From contig CAKUDE010000021.1 in assembly GCA_934645175.1 (NCBI GenBank), positions 1 through 38,794 on the forward strand: DNA of 38,794 nt, read 5' to 3'. The DNA comes from an uncultured Oscillospiraceae bacterium (lineage in GTDB: Bacteria > Bacillota > Clostridia > Oscillospirales > Oscillospiraceae). The notes under the pieces were generated by a model, which saw only the letters and a list, made by a program, of their open reading frames with translations, made no database searches and was not told where the DNA came from. Shown piece by piece: positions 34,387-38,794 of this stretch; position 1 is the first letter of the stretch, and every line of letters starts with the position of its first letter. A program made the position numbers and the translations under genes.

Positions 34387-35727
34387 ATGTATATTCTTGC
34401 AAACGGCAAACTCATTACCAGAAGCGCCGCACTTCCCTTCCTGCCGGACGGCGGCGTTGTCATCGACGGTACGAAGGTCAAAGAGGTCGGTAAAACGGCT
34501 GAGCTTCGCGCCAAATACCCCGAGGCGGAGTTTATTGATGCCAAGGGCGGCGTGATCATGCCCGCCTTCATCAATGCACACACGCACATCTATTCCGCGC
34601 TGGCGCGCGGCCTGTCCATCGACGGCAACAATCCGACCAATTTCTATGAAGTGCTTGACGGTACCTGGTGGGCCATTGACCGCAAGCTGACGCTTGCCGG
34701 CACCCGTGCCTCGGCAGACGCGCTGTATATCGACTGCATCAAGCAGGGCGTGACGACAATCTTCGACCACCATGCCTCTTACTGCGAAATCCCCGGCAGT
34801 CTTTTCCAAATCGCCGATTCGGCAAAGAAATTCGGCATCCGCTCCTGCCTCTGCTACGAAGTGTCCGACCGCGACGGCGAGGAGAAGTGCCTCGAGGCCA
34901 TCCGTGAAAACGCCGACTGGATCACCGAGTGCGAGAAGCGCAAGGATCCGATGCTGGCAGCCATGTTCGGCGGTCACGCACTGTTTACCATCTCGGACAA
35001 AACCTTTGACCGTATGGTCGAAGCGAACAACGGCCGCACAGGCTACCACATCCATGTCTCCGAGGGCATGAACGACGTATACGACTCTCTGCAAAATTAT
35101 GGCCGGCGTCCGGTGCAGCGTCTTCAGGATCATGGAATTCTGGGCGAAAAGACCATCCTCGGCCACTGCATTCATGTCAACTCCGCCGAGATCGAGATCA
35201 TCAAAAACACAAACACGATGGTCGTCAACAACCCGGAATCCAACATGGGCAACGCCGTCGGCACCTGCCCGGTGCTGCCGTTGTATAAGGCGGGCGTGCT
35301 GCTTGGTATGGGCACGGACGCTTATACGAACGATATGCTCGAATCGATCAAGGTCGCGCTTTGTGCACAGCGCCAGAACGCCTGTCTGCCGAATGTCGGC
35401 TGGTGCGAAGTCACGGATATGCTGTTTAATAACAACGCAAAAATCGGTGCAAAGTATTTCCCGGACAAGCTGGGCGTATTGGAGCCCGGCGCGGCGGCCG
35501 ATGTGATTGTGATGGACTACAAGCCCTTTACCCCCTTCTCCGACGCAAACATCGACGGCCATATTCTCTTTGGCATGACCGGCCGCCAGTGCCAGACGAC
35601 CATAGCCAACGGCAAGCTGCTCATGAAGGATCGCGAATTGATCGGAATCGATGAGGAAGCCGAAAACGCGCATATTTTGGAGGAAGCAAAAAAACTGTGG
35701 GGCGCTCTGAACCACAGAGCCTATTGA
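34387..35727 (+). CDS. ssnA: Putative aminohydrolase SsnA
   Basis: A 446-residue amidohydrolase matching SsnA (TIGR03314; E. coli protein about 442 residues). Metal and catalytic residues: His65 and His67 in NAHTHIYSALARG, His223 in GYHIHVSEG, His260 in LGHCIHVNS and Asp311 in GMGTDAYTND. SsnA genes occur with ygfK, xanthine-dehydrogenase-like subunits, selD and yqeB/yqeC in selenium-dependent molybdenum hydroxylase loci, and have been shown with ygfK and others to be needed for anaerobic urate breakdown in gut bacteria; the exact reaction is still unclear. Though the frame is open from 34255, AAGGAGG before the ATG at 34387 and the leader structure upstream set the start. It is cotranscribed with ygfK, 19 nt downstream. 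Confidence 0.93.
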   Translation: MYILANGKLITRSAALPFLPDGGVVIDGTKVKEVGKTAELRAKYPEAEFIDAKGGVIMPAFINAHTHIYSALARGLSIDGNNPTNFYEVLDGTWWAIDRKLTLAGTRASADALYIDCIKQGVTTIFDHHASYCEIPGSLFQIADSAKKFGIRSCLCYEVSDRDGEEKCLEAIRENADWITECEKRKDPMLAAMFGGHALFTISDKTFDRMVEANNGRTGYHIHVSEGMNDVYDSLQNYGRRPVQRLQDHGILGEKTILGHCIHVNSAEIEIIKNTNTMVVNNPESNMGNAVGTCPVLPLYKAGVLLGMGTDAYTNDMLESIKVALCAQRQNACLPNVGWCEVTDMLFNNNAKIGAKYFPDKLGVLEPGAAADVIVMDYKPFTPFSDANIDGHILFGMTGRQCQTTIANGKLLMKDRELIGIDEEAENAHILEEAKKLWGALNHRAY

Positions 35728-35746
35728 TAAAAACGGAGGATTCTCT

Positions 35747-38695
35747 ATGTCTGAAAAAATGTATCCGATTCCCTTCCGGGAATTGATGAACTGGGTCGTG
35801 CGAGAGCGCGCGGCCACCGGCGAAGTCTTCGGCGTACACAAGGCCTACATCGCCGATCCCACCAAAACGCTGCCGATCTTCGGGGAAAAGATCGAAACGC
35901 CCTTCGGCCCCGCCGCAGGCCCGAACAGTCAGCTCGCACAGAATATCATCGCCTCCTATGTCGCGGGCGCCCGCTTCTTTGAGGTCAAGACCGTCCAGAA
36001 GATGGACGGCGAGGAGCTGGCCCGCTGCGTCCCGCGTCCCTGCATCCTTGCCGACGACGAGGGCTATAATCAGGAATGGTCCACGGAGCTTGAAGTGCGC
36101 CAGGCACTTGACGAATACATCAAGGCATGGTGCGCGCTGAAGATTATGGCAAAGGTCTGGGGCTACGGCGACCCGGACGGCTTCGTGTTCAATATGTCCG
36201 TCGGTTATGACCTGGAGGGTATCAAGGGCGAAAAGGTCGATAACTACATTGAGTCGATGAAGGACGCCACGCGTGCGCCGGTCTTTGCCGAATGCAAACA
36301 GGTGCTTACCGAGCTGTTCCCCGACGAGGCGGAATTCATCGCCGGGATTTCCCCGCGTGTTTCGCGCTCCGTAACGCTCTCCACACTGCACGGCTGCCCG
36401 CCCGACGAAATCGAGCGCATTGCCTCTTATCTGATCTCGGAAAAGAAGCTCAACACCTTCGTCAAGTGCAACCCGACCATTCTGGGCTATCACGACGCGC
36501 GCGCCATCCTTGATTCGATGGGCTACGACTACATTGTCTTTGACGATCACCATTTCAACGAAGACCTCCAGTGGCGCGATGCCGTGCCGATGTTCGGGCG
36601 TCTCCAGACCCTGGCAGACCGGAACGGATTGGAATTTGGTCTGAAGCTGTCGAATACCTTCCCTGTCGATACCACGCGCGGCGAGCTGCCGAACGATGAA
36701 ATGTATATGTCCGGCCGCTCTCTGTTCCCGCTGACGATTGAAATGTGCCGCCGTATCTCCACGCAATTTGAAGGCAGGATGAAGATCTCGTTCGCAGGCG
36801 GCGCGGAATTCTTCAATTGCGACAGGCTCTTCGCTGCTGGCATCTGGCCCATCACCGTCGCGACGACCATCCTCAAGCCCGGCGGCTACAACCGTCTGGC
36901 GCAGATGGCAAAAAAGGTCGAGAAGCTGCCCTTCAAGCCCTTTGCCGGAACCGATACCGAAGCGATCACAAGACTGGCGCACGAATGCCGCACGGATTAT
37001 CACCATGTTAAGCCCGTTAAGCCGCTGCCCTCGCGCAAATCAGCCGAGCGTGTGCCGTGGATGGATTGCTACACCGCTCCCTGCAAGGGCGGCTGTCCCA
37101 TCGCACAGGATATCCCGGAGTACATAGAGCTGTGCAGAAAGGGGCTCTACAACGAAGCTCTGCGGCTTATCACTGAAAAGAATCCCCTGCCCTTCATCAC
37201 GGGCACCATCTGTGCCCACCGCTGCATGGGCAAATGCAGCCGTAATTTCTACGATGAGCCGGTGCAGATCCGCGCCACAAAGCTCCTCGCGGCCGAAAAG
37301 GGTTATGACGCTCTGATGGCAGGAATCGTCCGCCCCACCCCCGTCCCCGGTAAGAAAGCCGCTATCATCGGCGGCGGCCCTACCGGTATCGCCGCGGCCT
37401 ACTTCCTCGGACGCGCAGGCATCGTCTGCACAATCTTCGAGCGTACCGATAAGCTCGGCGGCATTGTCCGCCATGTCATCCCCGAATTCCGCATCAGCGG
37501 TAAGGCCATTGACCGCGACATCGCACTTATGACCGCCTACGGCGCAGAGGTTCGTCTCAACACCGAAGCGCCCTCTGTTGAGGAGCTGAAGCAGCAGGGC
37601 TATACACACATTCTCCTTGCTACCGGCGCATGGAAGCCCGGAAAGCTGGACATTCCCGGCAATGTCCGCGGCGTTATCGGCTGGTTGGCCGAGCGCAAAG
37701 CCGGTCGTGGCGGAGAGCTGGGTCATGTAGCCGTGGTTGGCGGCGGCAACACCGCAATGGACGCGGCGCGTGTGGCAAAGCGTGAGGGTGCGCTGTCTGC
37801 AACGCTGATCTACCGCCGCACCAAGAAGTATATGCCCGCCGATGCCGAGGAGCTGGAGCTGGCCATTGCCGACGGCGTACAGTTCCTGGAGCTGGTTTCC
37901 CCCGTCGAACAACGTGACGGCAGGCTCGTCTGTAACAAAATGAAGCTTGGCGACCCCGATGCCTCCGGCAGAAGAAGCCCCGTCCCCACCGGAGAAACGG
38001 TCGAAATTCCCTGCGATCTTGTGATCTCCGCCGTCGGCGAGCAGGTTGACGATGCTCTGATGGCAAAAAACGGCATTGCAATGGAACGCAAGGGTCCCGC
38101 CTTCCGCACAAACGTCGAAAATGTCTGGTGCGCAGGCGACGCACACCGCGGCCCGGCAACCGTTGTCGAAGGCATTGCGGATGCGGCAAGGTTTGCCGAG
38201 GAAGTCATCGGAAAAACGTACACTTATGTCATTCCGGACGAGGCCTATCCCACCGAAGCCGAGGCCGTCGCCAAGAAGGGCATCCTCGCCATGGCGAAGG
38301 ACGTCGCCTGCGAGGGTGAACGCTGCCTCGACTGCGACACCGTCTGTCAGAACTGTGCCGACGTTTGTCCGAACCGCGCCAACGTGGTTATCCGTCTGCC
38401 CGACGGCCGCACTCAGATACTGCACATCGACAAAATGTGCAACGAATGCGGCAACTGCACGAGCTTCTGTCCCTATGCGGCGCAGCCCTGCAAAGATAAG
38501 TTCACACTGTTCCAGACGGTGAAGGACATGAACGAATCCGAAAACTTCGGTTTCTGCTTCCTCTCGGACGGCAAGGTACGCGTGCGTCTGACGGAAACGG
38601 CGGAATACGATCTTTCGGCGCCCAATGCACTTCCCGGTGAGATTGAGGTCTTCATTCTCACCGTCCGCGACCGCTACGACTACCTCTACCGTTAA
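35747..38695 (+). CDS. ygfK: Selenate-reductase-like flavoprotein YgfK
   Basis: YgfK (TIGR03315) is a large iron-sulfur flavoprotein, here 982 residues (E. coli about 1030). In order: a dihydroorotate/dihydropyrimidine-dehydrogenase-like barrel at about 1-400 (ETPFGPAAGPNSQLAQN, FFEVKTVQ, LHGCPPDEIE, KCNPTILG); a GltD/DPYD-type Cys region at about 441-495 (CYTAPCKGGCPIAQDIPEY, CAHRCMGKCSRNF); an FAD site IIGGGPTGIAAAYFLG at about 540; a second nucleotide site VVGGGNTAMDAARVA at about 662; and C-terminal clusters CLDCDTVCQNCADVCPN and CNECGNCTSFCPYAAQPC. The layout is that of dihydropyrimidine dehydrogenase with the parts rearranged, which suggests NAD(P)H-driven reduction of a heterocycle in purine breakdown rather than selenate reduction. 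CGGAGGA precedes the ATG. No Sec codon is seen. The gene ends 27 bases before an insertion element. Confidence 0.94.
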   Translation: MSEKMYPIPFRELMNWVVRERAATGEVFGVHKAYIADPTKTLPIFGEKIETPFGPAAGPNSQLAQNIIASYVAGARFFEVKTVQKMDGEELARCVPRPCILADDEGYNQEWSTELEVRQALDEYIKAWCALKIMAKVWGYGDPDGFVFNMSVGYDLEGIKGEKVDNYIESMKDATRAPVFAECKQVLTELFPDEAEFIAGISPRVSRSVTLSTLHGCPPDEIERIASYLISEKKLNTFVKCNPTILGYHDARAILDSMGYDYIVFDDHHFNEDLQWRDAVPMFGRLQTLADRNGLEFGLKLSNTFPVDTTRGELPNDEMYMSGRSLFPLTIEMCRRISTQFEGRMKISFAGGAEFFNCDRLFAAGIWPITVATTILKPGGYNRLAQMAKKVEKLPFKPFAGTDTEAITRLAHECRTDYHHVKPVKPLPSRKSAERVPWMDCYTAPCKGGCPIAQDIPEYIELCRKGLYNEALRLITEKNPLPFITGTICAHRCMGKCSRNFYDEPVQIRATKLLAAEKGYDALMAGIVRPTPVPGKKAAIIGGGPTGIAAAYFLGRAGIVCTIFERTDKLGGIVRHVIPEFRISGKAIDRDIALMTAYGAEVRLNTEAPSVEELKQQGYTHILLATGAWKPGKLDIPGNVRGVIGWLAERKAGRGGELGHVAVVGGGNTAMDAARVAKREGALSATLIYRRTKKYMPADAEELELAIADGVQFLELVSPVEQRDGRLVCNKMKLGDPDASGRRSPVPTGETVEIPCDLVISAVGEQVDDALMAKNGIAMERKGPAFRTNVENVWCAGDAHRGPATVVEGIADAARFAEEVIGKTYTYVIPDEAYPTEAEAVAKKGILAMAKDVACEGERCLDCDTVCQNCADVCPNRANVVIRLPDGRTQILHIDKMCNECGNCTSFCPYAAQPCKDKFTLFQTVKDMNESENFGFCFLSDGKVRVRLTETAEYDLSAPNALPGEIEVFILTVRDRYDYLYR

Positions 38696-38750
38696 AAACG
38701 ATTCAACCGTCCCTGTCGGAAGTGAACCGCACCCCATTTGTTAGACAATG

Positions 38751-38759
38751 TGGTATAAT
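38751..38759 (+). promoter_or_regulatory. Extended -10 promoter of the IS transposase, inside an inverted repeat
   Basis: TGGTATAAT (38751-38759) is an extended -10 (TGnTATAAT) placed in the loop of the 18-bp inverted repeat. No good -35 is present at 17 bp. Confidence 0.6.
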
Positions 38760-38782
38760 GTCTAACGAATGGGGTGATTTTT

Positions 38783-38794
38783 ATGGCAAAGGGA
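38783..38794 (+). CDS. Start of IS transposase OrfA (partial)
   Basis: Only ATG and three codons (MAKG) are in the window. GGGGTGA eight bases upstream can act as ribosome binding site. Position relative to the element end fits OrfA (helix-turn-helix subunit) of IS150-group elements; the rest must be read beyond the window. Confidence 0.45.

Larger units (their letters stand above)
38723..38794 (+). mobile_element. Left end of an IS3-family (IS150-group) insertion sequence
   Basis: TGAACCGCACCCC at 38723 begins a sequence that, as I recall the IS150 left end (TGTACTGCACCC..., TTGTTGGACGATG), agrees at about 22 of 28 positions, including the terminal TG. Within it 38730-38747 and 38759-38776 form an 18-bp inverted repeat with one mismatch that brackets an extended -10 promoter. 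A start codon follows at 38783. The element runs off the window. Confidence 0.65.

Noticed and set aside
34309..35841. 510-codon minus-strand frame opposite ssnA
   Set aside because: Shadow of ssnA; would also run across the leader terminator and promoter region.
35747..38695. Selenoprotein in ygfK or ssnA
   Set aside because: Both frames are complete without internal TGA; selenium in this locus is a labile cofactor of the hydroxylase, not Sec in these proteins.
37040..38737. 565-codon minus-strand frame opposite ygfK
   Set aside because: Shadow of ygfK, whose domains and Cys motifs are unmistakable on the plus strand.

Overview
The window looks like chromosomal DNA of an anaerobic, spore-forming gut clostridium, most likely of the Oscillospiraceae/Ruminococcaceae type. 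The evidence is: the mother-cell sporulation regulator SpoIIID at the left edge; sporulation-type promoters and Spo0A-box sequences; Gram-positive lipoproteins with Thr/Pro-rich linkers; strong AGGAGG ribosome binding sites; many 4Fe-4S proteins; and a selenium/molybdenum-hydroxylase-type ssnA-ygfK pair. G+C is by eye in the mid to high 50s. Nearly all sequence is coding and intact.

Layout. 1-464: an unusual non-coding block with hairpins, a 16-bp perfect palindrome and a nine-copy CTGT repeat, then spoIIID (465-716). 897-2102: a GATE-type membrane protein. 2186-8621 (minus): nrdR, a lipoprotein polysaccharide deacetylase and two consecutive ATPase-permease fusions in one reading direction. 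8702-8992 (minus): a small DUF6514-like protein below a run of four Spo0A-box sequences. 9227-15962 (minus): an operon of a DUF2207-like membrane protein, the 5'-deoxynucleotidase YfbR, dipeptidase PepD and an M16C metallopeptidase. 16156-16232 (minus): tRNA-Arg(ACG). 16403-17452 (plus): a TraB/GumN lipoprotein. 17502-22089 (minus): a tightly overlapping operon tagA-tmk-DJ-1/PfpI-mltG-U32. 22244-23059 (plus): a Cys-rich protein with a sigma-K-like promoter. 23233-25907 (minus): ftsH-mscS. 26200-27285 (minus): a TIGR00300 (LOR/SDH, ornithine cyclodeaminase-type) enzyme.

From 27406 rightwards the window becomes a catabolic and redox region: an aldo/keto reductase with two 4Fe-4S sites, an unknown membrane protein and an 8-oxoguanine-deaminase-type amidohydrolase in one operon (27406-30799); a convergent DUF362-ferredoxin protein; a Na/Pi symporter with a PhoU tail; then ssnA and ygfK (34387-38695). 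SsnA and YgfK are known members of the selenium-dependent molybdenum hydroxylase locus, which in gut anaerobes is tied to uric acid and purine breakdown. The ssnA promoter is followed by a compact two-helix RNA element and an intrinsic terminator before the ribosome binding site. This looks like a riboswitch or attenuator and is the most interesting non-coding signal here. Just after ygfK the left end of an IS150-group IS3-family element begins and runs off the window, so the rest of the purine locus, if present, lies beyond the insertion.
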